A stretch of DNA of 21,149 nucleotides from JAJRXG01 sp964470035 (GTDB lineage: Bacteria; Bacteroidota; Bacteroidia; Chitinophagales; Saprospiraceae), in the NCBI GenBank assembly GCA_964470035.1, contig CAYYBR010000048.1:1-21149 (forward strand), in the 5' to 3' direction. The position numbers were made by a program, and so were the translations under genes. Positions 12,752 to 21,016 of this stretch are shown in pieces; position 1 is the stretch's first letter, and each line of letters begins with the position of its first letter. A model generated the notes under the pieces. That model was not told the origin of the DNA, made no database searches, and was given only the letters and a program-made list of their open reading frames with translations.

Positions 12752-14668
12752 CTAAAGAGACAGAGAGGGTGAGTCTAGTTTGCCTTCGGGGTCTTGTTTT
12801 TCCGACTTGGTATCCAACTCTCCAAATACACTATTCTGACTCTGATATTCAGGTACGATCTCTTTCATCTTCTGTACAACAGACATATCCGAAGATTCAT
12901 CTAGGTTAGATACTAGCTCGTTGATCACCCTTTCGATACGAGCAAAATCGTAAAGACGAACTTTAGCACGTGTGATCTTAGGATGATGAGTTTCTATAGA
13001 GTTTTCCTTTGTCGACAACAGCTCTTCATATAGCTTTTCGCCCGGTCTCAGGCCCGTATACTTGATGTCTATATCTTGTCCAGGTGTGAGTCCACTCAGT
13101 TGGATCATCTTAGTCGCTAAGTCAGCGATCTTCACTGGTTCTCCCATATCAAACAAGAAGATTTCTCCACCATCGCCCATAGCACCCGCTTCTAGTACCA
13201 GTTGACTAGCTTCTGGTATGGTCATAAAGTACCGCGTGATATCCTTATGCGTCACTGTGATCGGACCTCCCTGAGCGATTTGCTTTTTGAATCTCGGCAC
13301 CACTGAACCATTAGAGCCAAGGACATTGCCAAAGCGCGTAGTGATAAACTGTGTTCTACTAGAAGCATTGAAAGACTGGATGAATATCTCCGCTATGCGT
13401 TTTGAAGCACCCATGACATTGGTAGGATTGACAGCCTTATCTGTAGAGACCATCACAAACTTTTCAACCTGATAGACATCAGCTAGCATGGCTATGTTTT
13501 TTGTCCCGCCTACATTCACATTAACAGCCTCCCTAGGGTACGACTCCATGATGGGCACATGCTTATACGCAGCTGCATGGAAGATGACATCCGGCTTATA
13601 CTGATCAAATATCTTGACCAGTCGCGGCATATCAGTCACATCAGCTATGATAGGTTGCACTTTCGTAAATGCTAGTTCTTCCCTACACTCCAGATCTATG
13701 GCCACTAACGGAGATTCTGCCTCATCGAGGATATAGATCTGTGCTGGGTCATACTTGATGAGCTGACGGACGATCTCACTGCCTATAGATCCTGCGCCAC
13801 CAGTGATCATGACTCGCTTGTCCTTATACTGCTGAGTTACATTGTCCTCATCTAAAGCGATGACCGGTCGATCAAGTAAGTCTTCTATCTCTATCTCCTT
13901 GATCTGACTGATCTGAAAGTTCTCATCCGCCCATGCTGCTTGGAAAGGAACCTGTAGGACTTGTATACCATGCTCGAGACATAGATCTACAATCTCATTC
14001 TTTCTTTGACTAGATATACTACGTATGGCGAAGATGGCCTTGTTAATCTTGTTTTCTTTGAGCAATTCTCCTAGTTGAGAGGGCGCTTTGACCTCTATGC
14101 CATCGAGACTTTTATTCTGCAAGGTCTTATTATCATCTAAGATGCCAACCACACTATAGGTACTCTTGAGGTCTTGCTTAATCAGATTTCGAGTTATCGC
14201 TCCTAGCCTTCCCGCTCCAATGATGATAACGTTGTCCTTTTCTATGTGCTCTCCAAAAAACATTTGATACAGAGAAGGCATCATCAACCTAAAAGCCGCC
14301 ATAAAGGCGAGCAACAAGAAGTAGTCGATAAATAATACAGATAATGGTATAGCTACACCATAAGGTCGTATCAATATAGCCAAGCCTATAAGTAGGAGAC
14401 TACTACCGGTTACTGCATAAAAGACCTTAAGTACATCAGATGCCCCAGCAAAGCGCACGATAACCGCATATGTCCTGAACCACCGAAAACTTGCCAAACG
14501 TACCGTTACAACCATCGGCAGGGCAATGGTAAGTGCCCCCAAAGCGCTTGATAAATCAAAATTAAATCGAAGGATACTCGCTAGGACTAGCGAGAGAAGT
14601 GTAAATACCACATCCACTGCTAAGATGAGCAGCCTGGATGCATAAGCGGACTTAGTGTATTGTAACAC
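12752..14668 (-). CDS. Membrane-bound UDP-sugar 4,6-dehydratase (CapD/WbpM family)
   Basis: A 638-residue protein with the full CapD/WbpM layout. Four transmembrane segments fall within residues 12-130. A Rossmann-like CoA_binding domain (IIIGAGRLGAI, 148-158) follows. The catalytic extended SDR domain starts with MITGGAGSIGSE (287-298). STDKAVNP (408-415) and M419-x3-K423 replace the usual Tyr-x3-Lys, as in WbpM and CapD enzymes. PGEKLYEELL lies near the C-terminus. Relatives convert UDP-GlcNAc to UDP-4-keto-6-deoxy sugars, the first step to QuiNAc, bacillosamine or similar sugars. The start is GTG at 14668, within an inverted repeat. The aminotransferase that would use a 4-keto product is 90 bases upstream, and a PglC-like transferase precedes that. 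Substrate and stereochemistry are inferred. Confidence 0.92.
   Translation of the reverse strand: MLQYTKSAYASRLLILAVDVVFTLLSLVLASILRFNFDLSSALGALTIALPMVVTVRLASFRWFRTYAVIVRFAGASDVLKVFYAVTGSSLLLIGLAILIRPYGVAIPLSVLFIDYFLLLAFMAAFRLMMPSLYQMFFGEHIEKDNVIIIGAGRLGAITRNLIKQDLKSTYSVVGILDDNKTLQNKSLDGIEVKAPSQLGELLKENKINKAIFAIRSISSQRKNEIVDLCLEHGIQVLQVPFQAAWADENFQISQIKEIEIEDLLDRPVIALDEDNVTQQYKDKRVMITGGAGSIGSEIVRQLIKYDPAQIYILDEAESPLVAIDLECREELAFTKVQPIIADVTDMPRLVKIFDQYKPDVIFHAAAYKHVPIMESYPREAVNVNVGGTKNIAMLADVYQVEKFVMVSTDKAVNPTNVMGASKRIAEIFIQSFNASSRTQFITTRFGNVLGSNGSVVPRFKKQIAQGGPITVTHKDITRYFMTIPEASQLVLEAGAMGDGGEIFLFDMGEPVKIADLATKMIQLSGLTPGQDIDIKYTGLRPGEKLYEELLSTKENSIETHHPKITRAKVRLYDFARIERVINELVSNLDESSDMSVVQKMKEIVPEYQSQNSVFGELDTKSEKQDPEGKLDSPSLSL
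13658..13671 (+). repeat. Motif CACTTTCGTAAATG, copy 4
   Basis: Exact 14-mer identical to copy 1. It lies inside the membrane-bound dehydratase gene, with minus-strand codons A-F-T-K-V-Q. All four exact copies lie between 8.3 and 13.7 kb. Confidence 0.7.
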
Positions 14669-14696
14669 GACAGATATACATTAAATATTCTGTCGT
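14667..14696. repeat. Inverted repeat over the dehydratase start codon
   Basis: ACGACAGA (14667-14674) and TCTGTCGT (14689-14696) are perfect 8-bp arms separated by 14 A/T-rich bases. On the minus strand the downstream arm overlaps the GTG start of the dehydratase. It could be an operator or an mRNA hairpin that hides the start codon. A weak -7-like sequence, TATCTTTA, lies just upstream. Confidence 0.45.
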
Positions 14697-14758
14697 AAAG
14701 ATAGGGGATTTGGGATGGGCGCGACTAACCCTATCAAGATGAGATGGGCCCAATTCTG

Positions 14759-15892
14759 TTAAGAAAGTATAGCTTGTAGCTTAGTAGCTATCCGACCCTT
14801 TTCTTCTTCAGCGAGGTTAGAGCCACTTGGTAGGCAAAGTCCTTTATCAAAGAGGTCTTCACTTACTCCATCAGTATATGCAGGGCAGTTCTTGAAAATA
14901 GGTTGAAGATGCATGGGCTTCCAGAGCGGTCTAGATTCTATATTGTCTTCTAATAAACCTAGTCTTATGGTCTCTCTTGTTATGCCTCTTGGATTCTTTT
15001 CTACAGTTATGGCTGTTAGCCAATAGTTAGAGAAGAAGTCCTCACTTGGCTCAGTTTGAAACGTGATAAAGTCATAAGGAGCTAGTATTTCTCGATACCA
15101 ACTATTGATAGCTCTTCTCTGAGCTACTCTCTTATCTAACACTTCCATTTGGCCCCGGCCTATTCCTGCACAGATGTTACTCATACGATAGTTGTAGCCT
15201 ATGTGTGAGTGTTGATAGTGTGGAGCAGGATCGCGCGCTTGAGTTGCTAAGAATCGAGCTTTATCGATGTAGTCTTTGTTATTAGAAAGCAAAGCTCCTC
15301 CACCAGAGGTAGTTATGATCTTGTTTCCATTAAATGAGTATATAGACAATTTGCCAAAAGAACCCATCTTTTTGTTCTTGTACGATGCTCCTAAGGCTTC
15401 GGCACTATCTTCTATTATAGGCACTTCGTACTCTTCACATATTCTTACTAAATCATCCATCTTAGATGGCATACCATATAGATGAACTAAGATCACCGCT
15501 TTGGGTTTGTTACCATTATCTATTCTATCATTTATTGCTCTTTCTAATTGTTGTGGGCACATATTCCATGAATCCCGTTCTGAATCGACAAAGATCGGAG
15601 TAGCGTTTTGATAGACAATTGGATTCGCACTAGCCGAAAATGTAAAAGTAGAGCACAACACTTCATCCCCATCTCTTATCCCAAGTATAATCAATGCAAG
15701 ATGGATAGCAGCCGTACCTGAAGATAATGCTACAGCATGAGGCACATTAGCATAATCAACTATGTCTTGTTCAAAACCATCAACATTAGGCCCAAGAGGT
15801 GCTATCCAATTGGAGTCAAATGCATCCAACATAAAAACCCTTTCTTTCGAGCCCATATGAGGCTTAGACAAATAAATTCTTTCTTTTGTCAT
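14759..15892 (-). CDS. DegT/DnrJ/EryC1-family sugar aminotransferase (PglE-like)
   Basis: A 377-residue PLP-dependent enzyme expected to aminate a UDP-4-keto-6-deoxy sugar with glutamate as donor. The motifs are SSGTAAIHLAL (57-67), EDSAEALGA (161-169) with the PLP-nitrogen-binding D162, and YSFNGNKIITTSGGG (185-199) with Schiff-base lysine K191. Length and the N-terminal IYLSKPHMG match PglE/LegC-type enzymes that act beside PglC. The ATG at 15892 overlaps the stop of the phosphosugar transferase as ATGA, so the two are translationally coupled. The CapD/WbpM-like dehydratase that would provide its substrate is directly downstream. The exact sugar product is inferred only from this grouping. 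Confidence 0.93.
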   Translation of the reverse strand: MTKERIYLSKPHMGSKERVFMLDAFDSNWIAPLGPNVDGFEQDIVDYANVPHAVALSSGTAAIHLALIILGIRDGDEVLCSTFTFSASANPIVYQNATPIFVDSERDSWNMCPQQLERAINDRIDNGNKPKAVILVHLYGMPSKMDDLVRICEEYEVPIIEDSAEALGASYKNKKMGSFGKLSIYSFNGNKIITTSGGGALLSNNKDYIDKARFLATQARDPAPHYQHSHIGYNYRMSNICAGIGRGQMEVLDKRVAQRRAINSWYREILAPYDFITFQTEPSEDFFSNYWLTAITVEKNPRGITRETIRLGLLEDNIESRPLWKPMHLQPIFKNCPAYTDGVSEDLFDKGLCLPSGSNLAEEEKGRIATKLQAILS

Positions 15893-16482
15893 ACCCCTAA
15901 AACAGTTTTGAAAACATATACAAAATCTTTTAAAAAGGACCAGTTTTTGACATAATCTCTATTGATCTCGACCTTTCTTGGCCAAATAGTAGTCATATTA
16001 TATTCTTCTGGATTTTCTTGTTCCGATAAAAGTGATTCTTCATCTCTAAACTCTAATTGCGCTGGCCCAGTAATCCCAGGACGTACTTCTAAAATTATTC
16101 TATCATCACCTTCTAATAAATCAGCGAACCCAGGGACATCTGGTCGAGGTCCGACCAGACTCATATCACCCATAACAACATTATACAATTGAGGTAATTC
16201 ATCTAACTTCGACCTCCTCAAATAATAACCCAATTTGGTAATTCTAATATCTGACTTTGTAGTCACTGTAGATTCAACTTTTTCCGCTCGTGCACTTGAC
16301 ATGGTTCTCATCTTATAAAGGACAAATATCTTACCTCCTCTTCCCACTCTTTCTTGACTGAATAAACCATGTTCATTATACAAAAGACGGATCAGGACAA
16401 TACATAGTAGAATAACAGGGCTTGCTAAAATTAGACCAACAATACTAAAAAGGACATCATATGTTCTTTTTACACTTTTCAT
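15889..16482 (-). CDS. PglC-like initiating phosphosugar transferase
   Basis: A 197-residue monotopic phosphoglycosyl transferase that would attach a sugar-1-phosphate from a UDP-sugar to undecaprenyl phosphate, starting glycan assembly at the inner membrane. One hydrophobic re-entrant helix (about residues 9-32) is followed by FSQERVGRGGK (41-51), YKMRTM (56-61), RRSKLDELPQLYNV (89-102) with the catalytic Asp-Glu pair D94/E95, DMSLVGPRP (106-114) and RPGITGPAQ (134-142). The short form without extra N-terminal membrane helices is that of PglC rather than WbaP/WcaJ. It starts 16 bases after the TPR-like gene and overlaps the aminotransferase by four bases. The coupling suggests it uses the amino sugar made by its neighbours. 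Confidence 0.94.
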   Translation of the reverse strand: MKSVKRTYDVLFSIVGLILASPVILLCIVLIRLLYNEHGLFSQERVGRGGKIFVLYKMRTMSSARAEKVESTVTTKSDIRITKLGYYLRRSKLDELPQLYNVVMGDMSLVGPRPDVPGFADLLEGDDRIILEVRPGITGPAQLEFRDEESLLSEQENPEEYNMTTIWPRKVEINRDYVKNWSFLKDFVYVFKTVLGV

Positions 16483-16498
16483 TTATCATTATCCATAA

Positions 16499-17305
16499 TC
16501 ATCGACAATCCACTTTGTCAATTGACAAAGTGCTTTCTATTAGCTTTAAATTCTCTCTGTAGTTTAAATCTTTCCTATGCTTTGTAATCAAGGAATTTAG
16601 GTTCTCATTTGCAAGTGCTTTCCAACTAAAGCCTTTAATCTTCTCTCTCTCTTCTACTATCATATTCACCGTTTTCTTGAGAGCAGACATGTCATTCACG
16701 AGCCTATCTATATCTGGCACAACTTCAATTTCTCCATTTGTACCCCACTGTTCCGTTTTATATTCGCACAAAACTATATTCAAGCAAAAATAATTGATCA
16801 AAAAGCTATATGCTCTTTGCGCCTCTTTATTGCTCTGAATGAATAAGGACAAGTCTTCACATCTGTTAAGCTCTAACAAAGCTATAGATTTCCAAATTTG
16901 CGCACTTAGTAATTCAGGGTTTGTCTTTAATATCACATTTAAATTATCTAATGCCAATTTGAAGCTAGACCCTTCTGTTATTAGGGCTTTCGCATAGTCA
17001 TATATTAATTCTTCATCTAATGGATAGTCTTCTAACGCTCTTTCATAAAATAACACCTTCGTTCCAGGGTCTTTTATCTTTCTACCCACTATGTGGTATA
17101 GCGATCCTTGACGCTCTGCTGCGGTATTCTTAGGTCTTGTCGTCTTTATAAATGGAATATATAGATCATCTACAGAAGAAAGACTGCATCCGTTGTTTGG
17201 ACAATTCAGTTGGCTCAACTCGCGAACTTTGGTATTCACATCACAATTAAAAACAAACCAAAAGGACAAACAAACAGAACCAAATATGATTAGATGTCTA
17301 GTCAT
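16499..17305 (-). CDS. Membrane-anchored TPR-like protein
   Basis: About 268 residues. A hydrophobic N-terminal segment (LIIFGSVCLSFWFVF) looks like a membrane anchor or signal peptide. The middle is helical with TPR-like repeats (KVLFYERALEDYPLDEELIYDYAKAL, then LALDNLNVILKTNPELLSAQIWKSIALLEL). The C-terminal third is charged and unassigned. The ATG at 17305 overlaps the preceding polymerase stop by eight bases; an ATG at 17320 would add five residues. Because it directly follows a polymerase/ligase-like gene, while the other such gene in the window carries its TPR region fused, it may be the detached tail partner of that enzyme. No enzymatic motif was seen. The region looks A+T-rich compared with the 12.7-14.7 kb segment. 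Confidence 0.75.
   Translation of the reverse strand: MTRHLIIFGSVCLSFWFVFNCDVNTKVRELSQLNCPNNGCSLSSVDDLYIPFIKTTRPKNTAAERQGSLYHIVGRKIKDPGTKVLFYERALEDYPLDEELIYDYAKALITEGSSFKLALDNLNVILKTNPELLSAQIWKSIALLELNRCEDLSLFIQSNKEAQRAYSFLINYFCLNIVLCEYKTEQWGTNGEIEVVPDIDRLVNDMSALKKTVNMIVEEREKIKGFSWKALANENLNSLITKHRKDLNYRENLKLIESTLSIDKVDCR
16511..16532. repeat. Perfect 22-bp palindrome near the TPR gene stop
   Basis: The arms CACTTTGTCAA (16511-16521) and TTGACAAAGTG (16522-16532) are exact complements with no spacer. The site covers codons just before the TPR gene stop and ends 29 bases before the PglC-like start. There is no T-tract after it, so it is not a typical terminator. It could be an mRNA stem-loop at the gene junction or a binding site for a dimeric protein. 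Confidence 0.65.
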
Positions 17306-18476
17306 ATATTTTTCTATCATAGGCTCTTTCTACCATACCTACTTTATTAAGTAATAGCCCTAAGCATATAAAAGCTATGTACTCTACACCACTAAAGAAA
17401 CCGTCATTAGAGACTGATGTATAATAAAAAAAGGAGAATGAAAAATATAATAAGAAGGTGTAAAATAGAATATGATCCGATCTATCCAAATATCGCTGTA
17501 GTTTGATATATTTTATAACCACCGTAGCAATAAATGCACTGTAAATCATAAATCCTAGTATTCCTAATTCTACCAATACTTTTGCTAAGTAAGTATGACA
17601 ATCCTTCTTGATAAAATTAAATGGACCTTGCAGTTTATCAACCTCCTCATACAATAGAAGTTCGCTCATCCAATTACCTAACCCCTTACCTAAGAGTGGG
17701 CTTGACAAAAACATGTTGTAAGAAGAGACTAAATCAGAAAGTCTGTTTTCAGCACTCACAATATCACCTGATAAATTATAATATGTAAACAAACTTACCA
17801 TGCAAATTAATAGCACTGCAAACAACAGCTTTAGCAGGGAAACAAACCCATTTGATTGGTATCTCCTAATAACAAAACTTAATAGCAATATGCCTAACCC
17901 AACAAATAAAACTCCAATAGACGAAAACAAGTAGGCTAAGATAATAACCACTAATAAAGCGCACCTTGACATCCATATAACCAATTTAGCTTCATAAAGG
18001 TTAGCCAATACAATTAGGACTAAGGAAACAGACAATTTATAGTTTGTATTTCCTCCCTTAATAATTTCAGAATTGGTGATGTAGTACCATCCGAGTTGTA
18101 CAACTATAATGCAAGTCATCGCAACCGCACCAAAAGACAACGCCTTTTTGAATTCTGATTGGTAAACTTTGAGATCTAAGGTCTGTGTCAAATATAGAAC
18201 GACCCAATAAGCCAACAAAATTGATAAAGGAAACCATACCAATGAAATATGGACTGCCCATAAAGCAGAAAGAAAACAGTATATACAAAATAAAGTAAAT
18301 AGAGAAAAAGGCGTCGATAGAAACATTTGTCTCTTTGGCATCCAGAGCAAGCCTAATATGAGTAAAACTGACCATAATATATACTTATGATCATGCAGAA
18401 TTCTACTAGGAAAAACCAATAACACTGATCCTACAAAGCATATCCAACTTATATACTTAGAAATGGAGCTTAGCAC
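17298..18476 (-). CDS. O-antigen polymerase/ligase-like membrane protein
   Basis: A 392-residue polytopic membrane protein with about ten hydrophobic segments. A periplasmic-loop signature SSYNMFLSSPLLGKGLGNW (residues 251-269) and DCHTYLAKVLVELGILGFM (292-310) correspond to the HPllGvGpGn and HN-yl--l-ElGilG motifs of Wzy/WaaL proteins (PF04932). The start is GTG at 18476. It lies 23 bases after the soluble dehydratase gene, and its stop overlaps the start of the TPR-like gene. It lacks the C-terminal TPR tail of the other homologue in this window. Polymerase versus ligase cannot be decided, but two such proteins in one locus fit one of each. Confidence 0.85.
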   Translation of the reverse strand: MLSSISKYISWICFVGSVLLVFPSRILHDHKYILWSVLLILGLLWMPKRQMFLSTPFSLFTLFCIYCFLSALWAVHISLVWFPLSILLAYWVVLYLTQTLDLKVYQSEFKKALSFGAVAMTCIIVVQLGWYYITNSEIIKGGNTNYKLSVSLVLIVLANLYEAKLVIWMSRCALLVVIILAYLFSSIGVLFVGLGILLLSFVIRRYQSNGFVSLLKLLFAVLLICMVSLFTYYNLSGDIVSAENRLSDLVSSYNMFLSSPLLGKGLGNWMSELLLYEEVDKLQGPFNFIKKDCHTYLAKVLVELGILGFMIYSAFIATVVIKYIKLQRYLDRSDHILFYTFLLYFSFSFFYYTSVSNDGFFSGVEYIAFICLGLLLNKVGMVERAYDRKIYD

Positions 18477-18499
18477 TTTAGTGTGTTGCTATTCTGACG

Positions 18500-19708
18500 T
18501 TACATCTTACTATCAAGAGACTTACCTGTTTCCAAATGATTCAAATCTTCAATGTGTCTGCTGAATAGATCCACTATTTGACTCTTAGTTAGATTTTCTT
18601 GAGCAAACAATTTGCCAAACTCATGAATCATACTTGAGATATCTCTCTTTTGGATGACCATATTCTTTATCACACCTAGAGACTTATACGACTGCAAATC
18701 AACTTTATCACTTGCAGTGAAAAATTCTTCAAAAGGCTTTTCGCCCGAAGTATCAGAGTCAAAGAATAAAACAGGGTATTCCACAGAGTTTTCTTTGAAG
18801 GTCTTCATTCTTTCCCTCGCTTCTTCTTCTGTCTCGCATAACCGCGGCTCATATCCTAAATGATTCAAAAAGTCAGTAGCTATCTGATTAAAGGTTGTCA
18901 TCATGGACTCCTTCATTTTAGGAAAAAAAACGTCCGCAGAATCACCCAATACAGATGCAAGCAAACATAATTGACCAGACTCTTGGGGAGAGACAAAATA
19001 GCGTCTCACGTCCCTTGGAGCCACTATTGGTTGACGTTTCTGCATTCGATATAGAAAACCATCTAAAAGACTTCCATTCGAAAAAGCTACATTGGCGAAC
19101 CTCGCAGTACTGATCTTTAGTTGATCCGAATATGAAAAAATCACATGCTCCATTAATTTCTTGGTAGCACCCATCAAATTCACAGGATTAGCTGCCTTAT
19201 CTGTGGATACACAAAAAAGATGCTCTGGACTATTCTTAATGCATAAGTCTAAAAGATTCTTAGTATTTACTACGTTATTCCTAAACATCGCCTCTATAGA
19301 ATATGTATCCTTTTCGCTTCTCACATGTTTATGAGCTGCAAAAGACGCCACTATATCAAATGAATTTCTTTCAAAATATTTGTGGAAAATTGAGCTTCCA
19401 AAGTCAATTGGATATAATGAAAAAGACTTAGGAATAAATTCGTTCAGATGACTTCTTAAGTCACGCGTTAGCTCAGTCAATGAATTCTCATTGTAATCAA
19501 ATACGGTAAGGTGTGATGGCCTAAAAGGCAATAAAGCCTTTACATATGAAGAACCAATTGTTCCCGCCCCGCCTATAACTAACACCTTTTTGTTTCTTAT
19601 TTTATCTGATATTCTTTCTTTATTTTTATTTAAGTCATCAGAAAAATAGGATTGGACTCTTTTGGTAATGTGCTTCTTTATAAAATCATCATTACTTATA
19701 TATCTCAT
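18500..19708 (-). CDS. Soluble CapD-like nucleotide-sugar dehydratase/epimerase
   Basis: A 402-residue cytoplasmic extended SDR of the Polysacc_synt_2 type, lacking the membrane and CoA_binding domains of the 638-residue homologue. It has VLVIGGAGTIGSS (42-54) for NAD(P) binding, FAAHKHVRSEKD (123-134), and STDKAANP (168-175) with M179-x3-K183. SGEKPFEEFF corresponds to the PGEKLYEEL of CapD. About 35 extra residues precede the Rossmann motif. Relatives are UDP-GlcNAc 4,6-dehydratases. An unusually long C-terminal part (residues 280-402) has no clear match. The aminotransferase gene ends one base before its start, so the two probably act in sequence on one sugar. The substrate is unknown. Confidence 0.85.
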   Translation of the reverse strand: MRYISNDDFIKKHITKRVQSYFSDDLNKNKERISDKIRNKKVLVIGGAGTIGSSYVKALLPFRPSHLTVFDYNENSLTELTRDLRSHLNEFIPKSFSLYPIDFGSSIFHKYFERNSFDIVASFAAHKHVRSEKDTYSIEAMFRNNVVNTKNLLDLCIKNSPEHLFCVSTDKAANPVNLMGATKKLMEHVIFSYSDQLKISTARFANVAFSNGSLLDGFLYRMQKRQPIVAPRDVRRYFVSPQESGQLCLLASVLGDSADVFFPKMKESMMTTFNQIATDFLNHLGYEPRLCETEEEARERMKTFKENSVEYPVLFFDSDTSGEKPFEEFFTASDKVDLQSYKSLGVIKNMVIQKRDISSMIHEFGKLFAQENLTKSQIVDLFSRHIEDLNHLETGKSLDSKM

Positions 19709-19709
19709 T

Positions 19710-20930
19710 TCACGAAAGATTTAAAGAATCAAATGCCTCGATTACTGTCTCGACTACATAGTCCACTTGCTCTACGCTTAAACCATTGTATATGGGCAGA
19801 GTTATCTCGTTTTCATAGAGTTGAAAAGTGATCGGGTAGTCGTCTATAGAATAACCCATATTTTTAAAAAGGGTAAGAGTAGCCATGGGTATATAGTGAA
19901 CATTAACCCCGACCTCTTTTTTTGATATAAAGTCAATCATCTCATCACGATGATCTTCCCTTATTCCCTTTATCCTAATCATGTACAAATGACACGAAGA
20001 TTCCTTCAATTGTGATTTATAAGGTGGTAAAATTGCCCATGATTGTGATTCAAAACCTTTGTTATATCTCTCAAAGAGTGTTTTTCTATCAGGCAACAGT
20101 GAAGTCTTATACTTTCTTATTTGCGCTAATGCCACTGACGCACAGATATCGGGCATATTCACCTTTAACCCTTGGTCTATAATATCGTATCTCCAACTTC
20201 CGATTTGGTTTTTCTCAAAAGCACTTTTGGTTTGTCCGTTTAAAGAAAAGGCTTTAAGGAATCCGTACTGCTCCTGTAAATCAAAGGGTTGGGGTAAATT
20301 AATACAAATTGCACCCCCTTCTCCTGCAGTAATATTTTTAACAGAATGCAGAGAAAAAATAGAAAAATCACCATACATAGCGGCTGCCTCATTCTTGTAT
20401 GTCGCCCCTATTGAGTGAGCAGAATCAGAAACTACAAGTATTCTACCTAACTTCTCTTGCCTCTCTGTTGTGGGTGTAAACTTTGACTTTATATCAGGGC
20501 GATCTACAACCTCCATTATCTGATCATAATCACAAGGCCATCCTCCTATATCGACAGGTATAATAGCTTTAGTCCTAGACGTTATTGCACTTGATATATT
20601 ATCGGCATTGATATTGAAGTCATCTCCAACATCCACCATTACTACTTTTGCGCCTATGTTTAACGCACATAAAGCAGTAGCACTATATGTATAGGCTGGG
20701 ATGATAACTTCATCACCTGGGCCAACCCCAAACCATCTCAATACCAACATAGCTCCAGAAGTCCAAGAATTCACACAGACAGCGTGCCTTATACCCGTTA
20801 ACTCTTCAATTTCCTTTTCTAATAAAAGTACTTTTGGGCCTGATGTCAACCAGCCTGTATTGGTAAGACAGTCATGGACTTCATCAACTACGTCATCATC
20901 TATTAAGGGTATACAAAAGGGGACTTTCAT
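19710..20930 (-). CDS. DegT/DnrJ/EryC1-family sugar aminotransferase
   Basis: A 406-residue PLP enzyme. NSWTSGAMLVL (54-64) is the phosphate-binding turn, SDSAHSIGA (168-176) carries the PLP-binding D169, and SLHSVKNITAGEGGAI (193-208) has the Schiff-base lysine K198. LPIYNGLSVEQVDYVVE is the usual family C-terminus. It has about 29 more residues than the other aminotransferase in the window and an insertion near 143-163 (VDRPDIKSKF and on), so the two are not recent duplicates. The gene starts 86 bases after the partial gene at the right edge and is followed one base later by the soluble dehydratase gene. An amino-sugar pathway distinct from the PglC-linked one is inferred. Product and regiochemistry are unknown. 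Confidence 0.92.
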   Translation of the reverse strand: MKVPFCIPLIDDDVVDEVHDCLTNTGWLTSGPKVLLLEKEIEELTGIRHAVCVNSWTSGAMLVLRWFGVGPGDEVIIPAYTYSATALCALNIGAKVVMVDVGDDFNINADNISSAITSRTKAIIPVDIGGWPCDYDQIMEVVDRPDIKSKFTPTTERQEKLGRILVVSDSAHSIGATYKNEAAAMYGDFSIFSLHSVKNITAGEGGAICINLPQPFDLQEQYGFLKAFSLNGQTKSAFEKNQIGSWRYDIIDQGLKVNMPDICASVALAQIRKYKTSLLPDRKTLFERYNKGFESQSWAILPPYKSQLKESSCHLYMIRIKGIREDHRDEMIDFISKKEVGVNVHYIPMATLTLFKNMGYSIDDYPITFQLYENEITLPIYNGLSVEQVDYVVETVIEAFDSLNLS

Positions 20931-21016
20931 TAATTATAACTTTAGATTCAAGTTCTATAATTCTATATTCAATAAATCTTTGAGATCAACAACAACCAAC
21001 TTCTTTTGCCTGAATA

